Source: Tetrahymena thermophila SB210 (taxonomy: Eukaryota; Ciliophora; Oligohymenophorea; Hymenostomatida; Tetrahymenidae). From it: a stretch of DNA of 64,000 nucleotides. The notes beneath the pieces were generated by a model. It was not told the origin of the DNA. It ran no database searches and worked only from the letters and a program-made list of their open reading frames with translations. Of this stretch, positions 1 to 12,562 are shown one piece after another; position 1 is the first letter of the stretch, and each line of letters begins with the position of its first letter. The stretch covers positions 496,001 to 560,000 of the forward strand of contig NW_002476481.1 of assembly GCF_000189635.1 (NCBI RefSeq), written 5' to 3'. The position numbers were made by a program, and so were the translations under genes.

Positions 1-1930
1 ATATTTTCTTGGAAATAAAAAGTATCAAAATGCAAGTTAATCTAAAGGTAAAAAATAATTTTTAATCATTAATTTTAAAAGGAGAGTATGTTAAGAGGTG
101 ATTGGTTGATATCAAAATCTAATTGAAAGAAAATTGAGCATGAGAGATTAAAAAATAGTTATAGTAATTAATAATACTATTTATTTTTAGTTGATGATTT
201 ATTAGTTAGTTTTTTATCATTTTTAATTACGTTTAATTTTTAAATATTTTTATTAATATTTGATAATAAATCTTATCCTCTCCCAGTTAATTTATTCAAA
301 ATAAATCAAGAAACATAAAAAAACAATAGATTTTAATGGTAAAAATATTACTTAAAAGAAAATATAGTTGTAGATAAAGAATGCATATCTTTATGTTTGT
401 AGGATAAAACAACAATCAATATTACTTAAAAGAAAAAAAGATATTATTTTTAACTAAAATCTTAACTATTTTATCAAACCTAGGAATTGTGAGACCAAAA
501 GCTATCCCCAAAGTATATATATATAGATAAATATTAGCTAGTTTTTTGATTGATTTAAAAATGAAAAAATTAAACTTGTGTTTTGTCCATTTTAATGAGT
601 GCTCAGTTTTTTAGAGTGCGGCCTGTCTCAGGTTGATATTTTTTTGTGTATTAGGACTATTTATTATTTTTTTTAAATAATAAAATTTATAATTTCTAAA
701 TATTAATTTATAATGAATTTTTTAAATAAAATAATTATTTAATTTAAATATTAGAATATAATATTATTAAAATAAATATTATTTTTAAGAAACTATTTAA
801 TAAAATTGTAAATTTGTAATAAATCTTTAATTTTAAAAGTTTATTATTTGGCTTAACTTAACTTTTTGTTTGATTTTATGTATGATGCAAATATAAGTTC
901 TACTTAGCTTTTATTTATTAAATCAAAAAATTGATATTTTTAATGCAATTCTAATTCTATATTAATTTTCTTTTACATTTCAAATATGTAAACAAAAATC
1001 AAATATGAAGTAAGCAAACAATTTGTTTTCAGTTTTTGAATTTTAAATTATAAAACTAAAAAAATAAAAAAAATATTGATTGATAAGTGAATAAGATCAG
1101 ATTTTTTTTTTTAAATTTCTTATGAAGTAACTAATATAGATTTAAAAAATTATCATTCGTAGTAATGAATTAATCTTTATTTGTTTGGGAGATAATTTAA
1201 AATAAAGGAAAAATACTGAAATTTTCTTGTTTTTTAAGAAACTTCTAAGTTATTCTTTAATCAAATGCGTGTTGATTTAATTTCAGATGTATAAAATTTT
1301 CCAAATAGTTGTTTTTTGAGTTTCTTTTGTTGCTAGATTATATAAAATCGACTCTTTCTATTCAATGCCAGGTATTTTAGAGATCAGAAAGCTCTAAAAA
1401 ATTAATTTTGTTGTCTTCCTGCAAATATAATTGTTAAAAACCTTTGCTATTAAAGGGTTAGGATTCTAAATAGATTTCAAGCATTTAAAGTATTTTTAAT
1501 ATTTATTTATCTATTTTTTAAGATCACGATAAACACTTGAGTCTTTCTTTCTTTCACATACATACACATGCTTGCATACATGCATACATACATGACTGAA
1601 CAATATTGAATTATATTCTTGCCAAACGTATTCTTTTATCGAATAGTCCGTCTTATAAATCAAGAAGAAATCTGGAAAAATCATAGTAGGTAGAAACATC
1701 AAAAGCTCATAATACTTTAAAAACAAGAGATTATTTAAATTTAGAAAATAAAAGAAAAGCTAAGAAAATTACTAGTAATTAAAATAGCGAGCAACTAACT
1801 CTAAGCACACAAACAAAAGACGATAAAAAACAAACAAACAAATTAAGTTTATTAAAAAAGGGCACTTCCAACAAGCTAATTCCTAATAGACATCAAGACA
1901 ACTCTTCATAATATTATAATAGGCTGAACA
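1..1930. other. Intergenic region upstream of the Lon gene
   Basis: AT-rich DNA with no reading frame of coding character on either strand under the ciliate code. The only distinct local feature is a short CATA/CATG-type tract at about 1555-1595, embedded in ordinary low-complexity sequence. The Lon promoter and 5' UTR must lie in its last few hundred bases, but no recognisable element can be pointed to. Confidence 0.7.
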
Positions 1931-4900
1931 ATGATTTCTAGATTAAGACATATCAACAAATTTTTTGCCAACAATTTTAATAGCTTCAAAACAATTAAGC
2001 CCGTCACTGTCTCATTCCATACAAATATAGACAACGTGTCTCTCAACAAGAGCGTGAGCTACCAGATAAGTTAAATTTAAGGACAGTAGTTAAGCTAAAG
2101 CAAATAAAGTTTCGAAAATTTCCAAAGAGTAGCTATTATTCACAACAAAAATATTTTAAAATTGTCTGAAGATGATAGCTCTGAGAATGTATCAAACAAT
2201 AATCCCAACAACAACAACAGTAACAATGGCTAAAGTGGGAATCAAAATCCAAATAATAATGGGAATAATAACAATGATGAAAATACTCATGGAAACAAAA
2301 AAGGTGTTACTTTGAAGACAATTCCTATGAGAAACTGGAAAGCCACTGATTTGACTGAAGAGGAACTAAAGTTGACACCTTAAACTCACATCATCTTCTC
2401 TTCTTAATAACCTATTCTACCTTACTCAAAGGTTCCCTGTTAAATGAAAACTGGTAACTTAACAGAGATTAATCATGAGCTTGCCTACTTTATTTTAAAT
2501 GAAGCTGGCGATGTTTATCAAATAGGTCTAGAGCTAGAAAAGAATGTTGGTAAATAGCTATCTAAATCCTTTAAAGGTAAAACCGCAGAAGTCTCTTCTA
2601 CATAGCAAAATTTCGGTCAAGTAAACGTAGACTTAGCTCCTAAAAAGCTAAGCCATCGTGTCAAGATTATTGAAATATAAGTGAATTCAAATGGCATTTT
2701 TGCAAAAACTATTCCATACAAGGATGATAAGAATTTGAGCAAAGTTATTGATAAATTTAATTTAGAAAGAGAACTCTACTTGCTTCGTAGTTTAGTGCAA
2801 AATATTAAAAAATCTGTATCATATGAGAAAATAGAAGTCATAGGACCTCAGGAAATAGAAACAGCAAACCTTTCTGAAGCCAATACTGAAATGATTGATC
2901 GCATGATATTTTAGGTAAGTATTAAGAGGAAATTAAATTTATAATAGATTCATTTGCAGTATCAAAAAGAAAAATAAGATAATCAATTAATGAGTGAATC
3001 ATTTATTATTTAAAACAATATAAAAAGCAGCATAAGATAAATAGCTCTTTATTTAAAAATAAATCTATTACTCTTTTATAATTTTTTCAATTTAGTGTTA
3101 AAATAAGATTTTGCTAATTATAATGCTTCCAATCGAATCATACATAATTACTTTTTTCGCACCATTGTTTTAAGAAACGTGGTTTTAATTAATTTAAAAA
3201 ACATAATCTTTTATTATATAATTACAAAAAAGAGCTGTTGGTTGAATAAAAAGTTTTTATAAACAATTAGTTTTAAATTTCATTTAATCACTCATTCATT
3301 TTATATTGGAGTGTCTTTCTTAAATTATTTAATTTAGCTTAAAAATGAAATCATGCTTTAAATTTTAAATAAATAAATAAAATAGATTATTGGAGGAATT
3401 GCAAAATTGTACTAACGCTACATGAAAGAAAACATAAATTTGTTAATCTAGACTACTTTGGAGAGCAAGAATGTTGTGGAAAGAGTATTATTTTTGAGAC
3501 AGAACTTGGAATCTCTTAATGATGTTATGGAGATTGTTAATAGAAACTTCAAGTTAGCTGATGATAATTTGATTAGAATGTAGACTTAAACCAGAGCAAA
3601 GCTATCAATGGAATACATTAGATAAGCTTATTTGGCTAATGACAAGCAAGGATAATAAAATATTTTTGGTGTAGGTCCTGGATTCGGTGGCTAAGGTGCA
3701 GGTGGTTAAACATAAAAGTTAGTTTAATAGTATATGTCTAAATTGCACTTGATTGAAGATGAGCCTTCTAAGGAAAGAGTAAGATAAGAAATTGAGAGAT
3801 TTAGCTAAATCGATAAACACTCCAGCGAATTCAATAAAATTAATACTTATCTCGACGAAGTCTTCAGTATTCCTTGGAACAAATATACTCCTGCTAACTG
3901 GGATATTGGATATGCTAAGAAAGTTTTAGATGATGAAATTTACGGATTAGAGAAGGTTAAGGAAAGAATTATTGAAATGATTGCAGTAAATCAAATGAAA
4001 AACACCCACTCCAAGAGCAAAGGTTTTATTCTTTTATTGTAGGGTCCTCCTGGTACAGGCAAAACATCTATTGCCAAAGCTGTAGCTAAAGCTTTGTAAA
4101 AAGAAAATAGATTCATCAGCTTTGCAGGTATATCTGATCCTTCCTTCTTTAAAGGTCATCGTAGAACCTACGTTGATTCTCAGCCAGGTAAAATTTACAT
4201 AAGAAATTACCAATTATCTTACTATTTTTTTGACTTAAAAATTAGGTGTTTTCATTAAGGAATTAATTAAGGCTTAGACAATGAATCCCGTATTTATTTT
4301 AGATGAAATAGATAAAATTTCTAAATCAAGGTAAAATTTATTTTACATAATTTATAATTCAAAAACTAACTTTTTAATTATCAAAGTATGGGAGCTGATC
4401 CTTATTACAGTTTGATGGAAATATTAAATCCTGAAGAAAATAACAATTTCACTGATCACTACATGGACATCAAGGTCGATTTCTCTAATACTATTTTCAT
4501 TTTAACAGCAAACAATATTATGAATATGCTCGAGCCTTTGAAAAATAGATTAGAAATTATTGACGTTCCTGCATATATTGAAGAAGAAAAGCTATAAATT
4601 AGCAAGAAATTTATTATTCCAAAGGCAATTAAGAGTAATGGTATTAACGAAAACCTTTTTAAATACAACGACCAAACCATTTCTTAAGTCATAAAGAGTA
4701 ATTTCTATTTTATTTAAAAAATATTTCTAACTGAAAAAATTAATTCATAGATTGGTGCTATGACGAAGCTGGTGTTAGAAGCTTGAAGAGGTGCTTTGAA
4801 ACAATATCAAGAAAGTATGCAGTTGAACTCCTAACAAATAACCCTGAACTTGTTTAGCTCTAACAACAATCATAATAAGCAGCAAATCAAAAAGAAAAAG

Positions 4901-6102
4901 AATAATACGAAGAATAACAAAGAAAGCTTAAAGAATAACAAACATAAACTCGTTAAACTACTTAGACAAACGCCAACAATAATAGCGAGACTGTTCAAGG
5001 TAAATAATACACTTATTTTAACAGCTTAAAACTAAAATTTATAATTGAAATATTATCAAAAGTAAACACAACAGCTCCTCAAAATGAAGAAACATAGAGC
5101 AATAACGCTGTCAAAAAAGAAATTAGTTAGGAAGTTTCTTATCCTACAATTCTCAGTGACTAAACAGTGTAATAGTTAAAATTACCTGTCTTAGATCTCA
5201 CATAATCTACAAATTAAATGGATATTCTTAAAAAATACTTGGGTGTTCCAAGATTTGATGCTGAATTAGATTCTCGTTAATCAGTCGTCTTTGGTCCAGG
5301 TAGAGAATTTAAATATTAATTAAAATTTAATAATTTTCTACATTTAAATTAGGTATTGTAAATATCATGAGTGTTGGTGGTTTTGTTGGTCATATAATGA
5401 AAATTGAATGTGTATTTGATAGCACTCAATTGGAAAAAAAAGGAACATTCTCTTCAAGCGGTAATTTGCAATAAGTTTTGTAAGAATCTTTGACTATTGC
5501 AAAAATTAATGCCTTCAATTTCTTGAAGGAAGATAAAAAGAAGCTCCTATCTGAAAAGAATGTTCATATTCACTTTATGTCTGGAGCCATTCCCAAAGAT
5601 GGTCCTTCTGCTGGTATTGCCATCTGTACAGCTTATTTGTCTCTCGCTATGGGTAAATCAGTTCCTGCTAATATTGCCATGACTGGTGAATTATCATTGA
5701 CTGGAGAAGTATGCAAGATTGGTAAATACTCAAAAATAATCATTCATATTGTTTCTAATTTTGTTTAATATTATTAATTAATAAGGTGGTCTTCAAGCTA
5801 AGATTATAGCTGCTAAAACATTAAACATAGATCAAATTATTTGTCCTTACAGTAACTTGAGCGATGTCCATGATTTCCCTAGACTTCTCTTAGATGGATT
5901 GACAATCTACTTCGTTAAAGAATATAAATAGGTTTATGACATCGTTTTTGAAGATAAAAGAGGTAGTCTCGTCCCTAAGGGTGTAGTAGTATTGAAGAAT
6001 GGCAACTTCATAAATAATCCAATGGATGTCTAAATAAATAATTAAAATAACACAGAAATGCCATTTAACTCTAACGTTATTATGAAAGAAAATAACTAAT
6101 GA
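1931..6102 (+). CDS. ATP-dependent Lon protease, mitochondrial type
   Basis: AAA+ serine protease that degrades misfolded and oxidised proteins, probably in the mitochondrial matrix. Eight exons are inferred: 1931-2914, 3386-4187, 4246-4330, 4387-4697, 4751-4999, 5063-5299, 5353-5721 and 5786-6102. All junction phases agree and give 1117 aa, against about 960 in human Lon. The ATG at 1931 opens a basic, Ser/Asn-rich presequence (MISRLRHINKFF), then an Asn-rich linker and the LON substrate domain. Walker A GPPGTGKT lies at about 548-555 and Walker B FILDEID near 612-618. The catalytic Ser is in DGPSAG (S975) and the catalytic Lys in GGLQAK (K1018), the same 43-residue spacing as E. coli S679/K722. 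Oddities are a Gln/Asn-rich insert of roughly 90 residues between the AAA+ lid and the protease domain, and a 471-nt first intron that is open in frame. The exon 5/6 junction is the least certain. Confidence 0.93.
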
Positions 6103-6260
6103 ATGAACAAAGCACAAGGACTCTAATAATATTCTTTTATGAATAAATTTTGATTTTAATAAAGAAACCCTTGCTTGATATTCTTCCTTTTTATAAAATA
6201 AACAAGCACTTACCTAATATCTCTGAAACTAGAGCATGCACACAGAAAAAATATTTAATT

Positions 6261-6858
6261 AATTCACAATATCTATTTTCTGGTGATTTCCTAAATATAC
6301 TTCATATATTAAAAATTACTAACAATTTAAGTTATATATTTTATTTCTTCTATAATTTTTTATAAATAAATTTAGCTTTTTTATTCAATCTACTTTTCTT
6401 TTCTGTTTGTTTTGTTTACTTCAATTTAAAAGAGAGTTACATACACCATACATCATATATAAAAATGATTTAAGTGCATTTGTATTTACACTTTATTTGT
6501 TTCAAATTTTTAATTATCAATATGCATGCAGAACCAATATTAAATTATCAATATGTATGCAGAACCAATATTTAATTATCAATATGCATTCAGAAGCAAT
6601 ATTTAATTCTCAATATCTATTTTCTGGCGATTTCCTAAATATACTTCATACGTTAAATATTACTAACATTTTAAGTAATCTATTTTATTTCTATTATAAT
6701 ATTTTATAAATAAATTTAGCTTTTTTATTCAATCCATATTACATTTCTGTTCGTTTTGTTTACTGATATTTAAATGAGTGTTACATATATTATACCTCAT
6801 ATATAAAAATTATTTAAGTGCATTCGTATTTACACTTTTTTTCAATTTTTAATTATCA
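6261..6858. repeat. Direct repeat of ~250 bp with a ~31-bp minisatellite
   Basis: Two copies of a roughly 250-bp segment (about 6261-6519 and 6607-6858) share long identical stretches such as TTTCCTAAATATACTTCATA and ATAAATTTAGCTTTTTTATT. Between them, about 6511-6606, are three tandem copies of a 30-31-bp unit containing ATCAATATGCATGCAGAACC, plus a partial fourth. It is non-coding and lies 160 bp past the Lon stop codon. The short frames inside it are products of the repeat. Confidence 0.85.
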
Positions 6859-8030
6859 CAAAAAGCTTATCAAACAAACTAAAATAGATAAATTATTTAC
6901 TTATTTATTTGTTTGATTATTTTTGTTTTACTTAATTTTTTACTTTGTTTATTATGAATAATCAATTATTTGGTGAATTTTTTTAAATCCTAAAATATTC
7001 TCTCCAAATTTTTTTTTGAAAATTGTGTAATGTTTTTAAATAAAATATAATTTAAGTTAATTTTTTTACATCACCGCCGTTCTAATATATAATTATTCGA
7101 TATTTTACTACTAAAAGTGATTTTAATCTAAAATTTTCTTTTTTTTTAAACTGATATTACAACTTGCATAAATAACACAATTTTAGTAAAAATGAAATTT
7201 TAGTGGAAGTATTTTTCAAAAAAGTTTCATATTTAAAAGACAAAATTAATTTATATCACTTCAGACGAATTCTTAAGATGAAAAAATTTCTAATTCTAAC
7301 AGTAAATATATTTATTTACTGATGTAAAAAATAATAGCTATCTTTATAAACGATTAAATAATATTTAAAAATAATCAAATTCAAAATATCAAAAAATCCT
7401 TAAAAATTATAAAATAATTATTGTTATTTTTGGACTTTAATATAAATCGGTTTTAGGAATTAACTCAACTTATCTTTAGATACTGAGTAATCTTTGTTCC
7501 AGATTTTTTCCTTTTTACTAGGCAATTCTTTTATTTATTTATTTAAAAATGTAGGAAGACAAATAAAATTTACAGATAAATAAACAATATTATTAAAAAA
7601 TGAATATTTTCCTAAAAGTTAAATTCAAATTAATTAATGTGTATTTTATTTTTATCTATATAGAAAATTTATGAATTGTATGTGAATAAAAGCAAATAAT
7701 TGTAAGAGTTAGTATTATGACGCCATAAATATCTTATAATTCGATAGGAATAGTAGGTTCTATAAAAAAATTCACTCAATATGCTTTAATGTTTACTAAA
7801 TCTATAAAATTAATTCTTTTTAATACAACATAGGTATTTTAAGAAGTAAATTAAATTAAGATTCAAGATATCAAAACAAGTATCGTTTATATTGTAGGTA
7901 TCAAAATACTACTAAACGAATTTTATAATTAATTAATAAGTAAACAAATAATACAAATTCTTAAAAGGTAGCAGATTATTTTAAACAAAAACCATAATTT
8001 ATAATAGCTTGTAGATAAAACTAACATAGT
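6859..8030. other. Intergenic region upstream of the first MFS gene
   Basis: AT-rich sequence with homopolymer runs. No coding frame, structured RNA or repeat was recognised beyond the tail of the preceding repeat. Confidence 0.6.
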
Positions 8031-9644
8031 ATGAATTATATAGCAGAATTTAAGAGTTTAAAAAACTTTGAAAAGGCGAAAGTCATTAAGTTCGTATTAA
8101 TTGTCATTTGTTATGGACTGCAATGCGTTTAATATACAGGTGTTCCTGTTATTTTTTATAGACCTAAAAAGATTATTAATCCTGATCCAAATGGACCTCC
8201 TCTTTTTGATAATGAATTCCCTAACATTTATAGTATTCCTATGGAGTATGACTTGTATGGCGATGATGAAATATGGGAAGTTTATATGCTTACAGCTGGC
8301 TACATTGCTAAATATATAGCTTATGCAATTTTAATTTTATATCCAATTAAAAAGAGTTAATCTCACAAGTTTTTCTTTGCTCCAATATTAATTATAGGAG
8401 TGTCTTTGACCTTGCTTTAGATCTATTCATCACCTTTAATGCTTGTATTTTCATTCTTCTTTTATTTTGGAGCATCATCTTACTTCTTTGGTTAAGTTTT
8501 CTCGTATGTGCCTTCTCATTTTACTGGAAAAATAGTAGATAATCATGTCATATTCCTGAACACTTTTTGGTCTATAATTATGCTTTTACACATTTTTTAT
8601 GAATCAATCTTTGGAGGGTGGAGAGAAAATCTAATCTATTTTGCAGGATTTCTCTATTTATCAATAGGAATAATTTTCATTTACTTATAAAAGTACATCG
8701 ATACAAATGAAAATATGTATTAAAGATAAATTTAGGAAGTGTCAAATTAGTAGAGCTAGATTAACAAATTTGAACAATCTTAATAATAAATAGGTAATAC
8801 TAGTAATGATTAAAATTAATCTTAGACAGTAAATTCCAACCAAGAAAATTAAGCAAATCATAATAAATAAGAATTGAATGAGAAATAAAAGCAATAATAA
8901 AAAGAAGATTAGGAAAATGAAGAAAGCTCATTTTAAATGTTAAAGAAGCTTTATTCAGAAATATATTAAAATAAAGATATTAGAAATAACATCATGATTT
9001 GGGGTTTATGTTGGAGTGCTTGCGGTGTCAGTTACATAGGATGTGTCTTAGCATTAAACAGATTGAAAGGAAATATCTTCTTCAATATGTTTATTTCTAC
9101 CTTATTTGAATTAGCAGGAAATATTATTTCAATTTACTGCATTAAGAACTTCAGAATTAAAAATATTATAGTCAATAATCTCTATATTATTGGTATATCA
9201 TATGTATCTTTTCTCTTTTTCAACACAGGTTCCTTTAAAAATAATGAGGAAGACACTTTACTAGATATTATAATTTCTATCTTTCCAGTTATTGTAGCAA
9301 AGGCTACTCATGAAACTATGTGGAACTTGCTCCTAGAAGTTCAAAAGTAAATTATGGATATTAAATACCATTAATTTAGTTTCTCATTCGGAAATGTATT
9401 TGATATTATCATTCACAGTAGTTTACCTTATTATCAATACACTATGGAAAAAATAGGATTTAACCAATTCATAGGATATGGATTCTATTCTCTACTTGCT
9501 GGTTTTTGCAGTAGTAAATTTAAAATTCTTCCAGAATATGAGGAATAAGAATCGAAAAAAGATTTAGCAAAAGAAATAGAAAAAAATATTAATGAAGATG
9601 TAGAGTTATAAACTTTAACTAAACAGCTAATTGAAAAAATCTGA
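8031..9644 (+). CDS. Multi-pass membrane transporter, SLC22-like MFS
   Basis: Probable secondary transporter of the major facilitator superfamily; the substrate is unknown. A single exon encodes 537 aa from ATG at 8031 to TGA at 9642-9644. The N-half has about six hydrophobic segments, the first at residues ~19-35. A hydrophilic Gln/Asn/Glu-rich loop follows at ~222-305, then a second hydrophobic half and a charged C-tail. The start of the C-half carries the pattern ALNRLKGNIFFN followed by S and E, which matches the TM7-TM8 signature of SLC22 carriers (Y-G-x-L-N/D, G-N-x-Y-x-N/D, S, E). The canonical MFS loop motif (DRxGRR) is not evident, so the superfamily call rests on topology and this one signature. 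The gene at 12563 is a clear paralog with the same layout. The chosen ATG gives a short cytosolic N-terminus. Confidence 0.72.
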
Positions 9645-11937
9645 ATATTAAATTTTAATTTATCCTGTTAATTAATTACATTAAAATCTTTAAAAATAAT
9701 TTTATATTATTTGTTTTTTCAATTAATTAATTTTAATGAATTATAAATCTCAAACATATATTTTAGTTACGTTTTATCCAATTAATTTTTTTAACAAAAA
9801 TTTCATAAAGAAAGATAATATTTCAATTTAAAAAATAAAAACATCTAAAAGAGCTCTTTTCCAAATGTTTAAATGTATTGTTGAAAAAAAGTAAATAATT
9901 AAACTATTAAAAAAATAAATGCCAAATATTTTCTAAAAGTAAGTCAAAAAATAAATACTTCAAATTTAAAAAATTTTGAAAATATATATTAAATCAAGGA
10001 ATAAAAGTGTTTTTCAAAATTATTAATTAATGAGAATACAAGGTATTTATTTAATTAAATTATTTGATTTTATGGGTTTTAAAATTTATTGATTAAAAAA
10101 TGATCTTCCTTTTATTTCTTTTCAAAATCGATAGACAATTAGCAAAAACTCATAAAAATATTTTTTAAAACTGTTTTTTATATTATAAAAATACAATAAG
10201 AACATATTAAAGCATTAAAGAAGTAAAGATTTATAAATGGAGGGGCAGATAGTATTTATATGAATTCCTATCATAATATGAATTTTTAACATAATTATAT
10301 TTGTAAAGTATTTTAAATTCAAAATGATTTTTAAATAAAAAAAATGATGTAATTAAGATTTTTTTATTTTAAAAATAAATTATAACTTACTTTTACATTA
10401 TTTCAATAAAATAAATATTAAATATTTTAGCGGATTTTAAATAATCAATGCAACATCATAACCTTCTTTAAGCAAGTTCTAAAATAAGTCTAATTCAAAC
10501 TATTTTTGGAAAAAGAGGGCAAGAAAATCAAAATCTAATTATTTTTATGAGAATAAGATATTAAAATCTAAAAAGAAAATAATTAACTAAATTTGAATAA
10601 ATAAAAATAATTTTAAATGTATAGTTAATTAGTTATATGAAAATAGTGTAGATAATTTCTATTTTGAAAAAGAAACAAAAATATTTAAAAAGATACTTAA
10701 GTGATTTAAACTGTAAGAGATATTGATTATTAATTTTATATGTACAAAAATAATTTGAAATTTTAGAATTTTGTCCTAGGGCAAAAGCAAGCAAGTTTTT
10801 GAAAAAAAGTAAATTAATTTTTTTCAACGCAAATAAAAATTAGTCATTAAACATTTTCAAGACATTATAAGTAAATGAATGATTTGATCTTAAATTAGGA
10901 AGTAATTTTAAAATATGTTTACTTTTTAGAATGAGTTGAAGAGAAAATTAAAACTTAATGTAAAGGGTTAAAATAAAAATTTATTTTATACTTTGGATAT
11001 ATGTTGAAATTAAAATTTAAAAATTTTTAATTACATTAAAAATATTGATTGAAAAAAACACTTACTAAAATTAATTAAGTATAACTTCATGGTAATAAAT
11101 TGAAAACAGAAAGAAATTAAAGTTTAATAGGAAGTAACACGTTTAAAAAAAGAGTTTTTCCATGATTTTTACATTTGAAAAGAATTTGAATTTATTTAGC
11201 TAATTATTAATTTTATTCTCCTAGAACACAGTCAAGTGCTATATTTTCTTACTGTAAATTTAGATAAGTAATATAAGAAAGAGTAATAGCTTTTGTAAAA
11301 ATGTATATTGATTGATTGGGTAAAATAAAATGAGATCTTCATTTAAATAATATTATAATAAAAAAGGATCTATATAACATATAAAATAGCTTTTGATTAA
11401 AGCAATAAGCTGTCAATAGTTATCATAATAAATAATTTTTTATGACAATGATGTATTTGTTAAGTCACTATATTAAGTCACAAATATATGAGATATTAAA
11501 TTTAAGTACGCTATGCATTACTACAAAATTAATATAGATTGAAAATAATGTTTTGTCTAATCAATAAAAAATAGACCCTCACATATTTTACTTAGATTTA
11601 CAGTCAATTAAATCAAGAGAACTGATGTTTAAATACATAATGCTCTTGCATTTCTATATATAGCACAAAATCAAAAAACAAAAACAAAATGATTCAAATA
11701 AAGAAAATAACTCTTAAATATATCTAAGTTATTTTAAGAAGGAACAAAAAAAAATTATTTTAATTTAATTTGATAAGCTTACAAAAATAAATTATCTAAA
11801 AATTATAACTTGGTTTATTTTTTAAAATATTTTACAAGTTAAGAAAAAGTTTAAAATAAATAGAAAACTAGCTTGTTTGTTTTCGTAGGACTTTAAGATT
11901 TAAAGGAGATGTTAGCTTAAGTTAAGCTTTGTTTGTT
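9645..11937. other. Long intergenic region between the MFS paralogs
   Basis: About 2.3 kb of strongly AT-rich DNA. No convincing frame was found under the ciliate code, and no repeat of the neighbouring genes. Confidence 0.6.
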
Positions 11938-12450
11938 ATGAGAAATTTTACTTTTTATTATCAAAGGGGATATTTAATTACAAAAAGAATAAACAGCGAA
12001 TGTTTTTGGAAATTCAAATGCTTAAGAAAGGTGGATTTAATTAATCTTTTTACCTTGAAAGCTTTTAATTTCGTCGAGATTATTCTTTTAATTTTCCTTT
12101 TTTCCAGATCAATTGATTATAAAAGTAAAATAATCAAGGCAAATTTAATTTTGAAAGGGTAAAGAAAAACTGCAACAGCGTTCGTTGCTTACTTCGTCTT
12201 ATCAATCAATCAAAACATACACATTTAATAGATTAAGCAGGTCAGTCCAGCTTATTAAAATAAATTAAAAAATAATAAATTGATAAAAAAATATTTGAGG
12301 CAACTTCAATATCTGAATAAAAATCAAATAAATTGTTTTTATCTTGTTGGATTAACCTTAAGACTCTAATTAATAAACTACTAGATATCTTAAAAGTTAT
12401 CTTTGTATTCATCAAAAATAGATTTAAACTTATTTTAAGATTATATCTGA
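11938..12450 (+). CDS. Doubtful small ORF upstream of the second MFS gene
   Basis: Under the ciliate code an ATG at 11938 (MRNFTFYYQRGYLITKRINS...) stays open to TGA at 12448-12450, 170 codons. The first 250 bases are less AT-rich than the surrounding intergenic DNA, with several Cys, Trp and Val codons. The second half becomes Ile/Leu/Asn/Lys-rich, as random AT-rich frames do. No domain is recognised. It ends 112 bp before the MFS start, so the segment may simply be that gene's promoter or 5' UTR. Confidence 0.2.
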
Positions 12451-12562
12451 TTGAATATCCTAACTAACTAACTATTTGTTCTAAATTGATAATAAATAAA
12501 AAGAAAGTATTTGATATTTTTTATAATTTATTCAGATAAAAATAATTAAAAATTAAGACTAA

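Noticed and set aside
4459-4680. Minus-strand hydrophobic frame inside the Lon gene
   Set aside because: Antisense of a conserved AAA+ exon; no independent support.
6407-6709. 100-codon plus-strand frame
   Set aside because: Falls wholly in the duplicated repeat and minisatellite; its sequence repetition is inherited from the DNA repeat, and TAA would be read through in this code.
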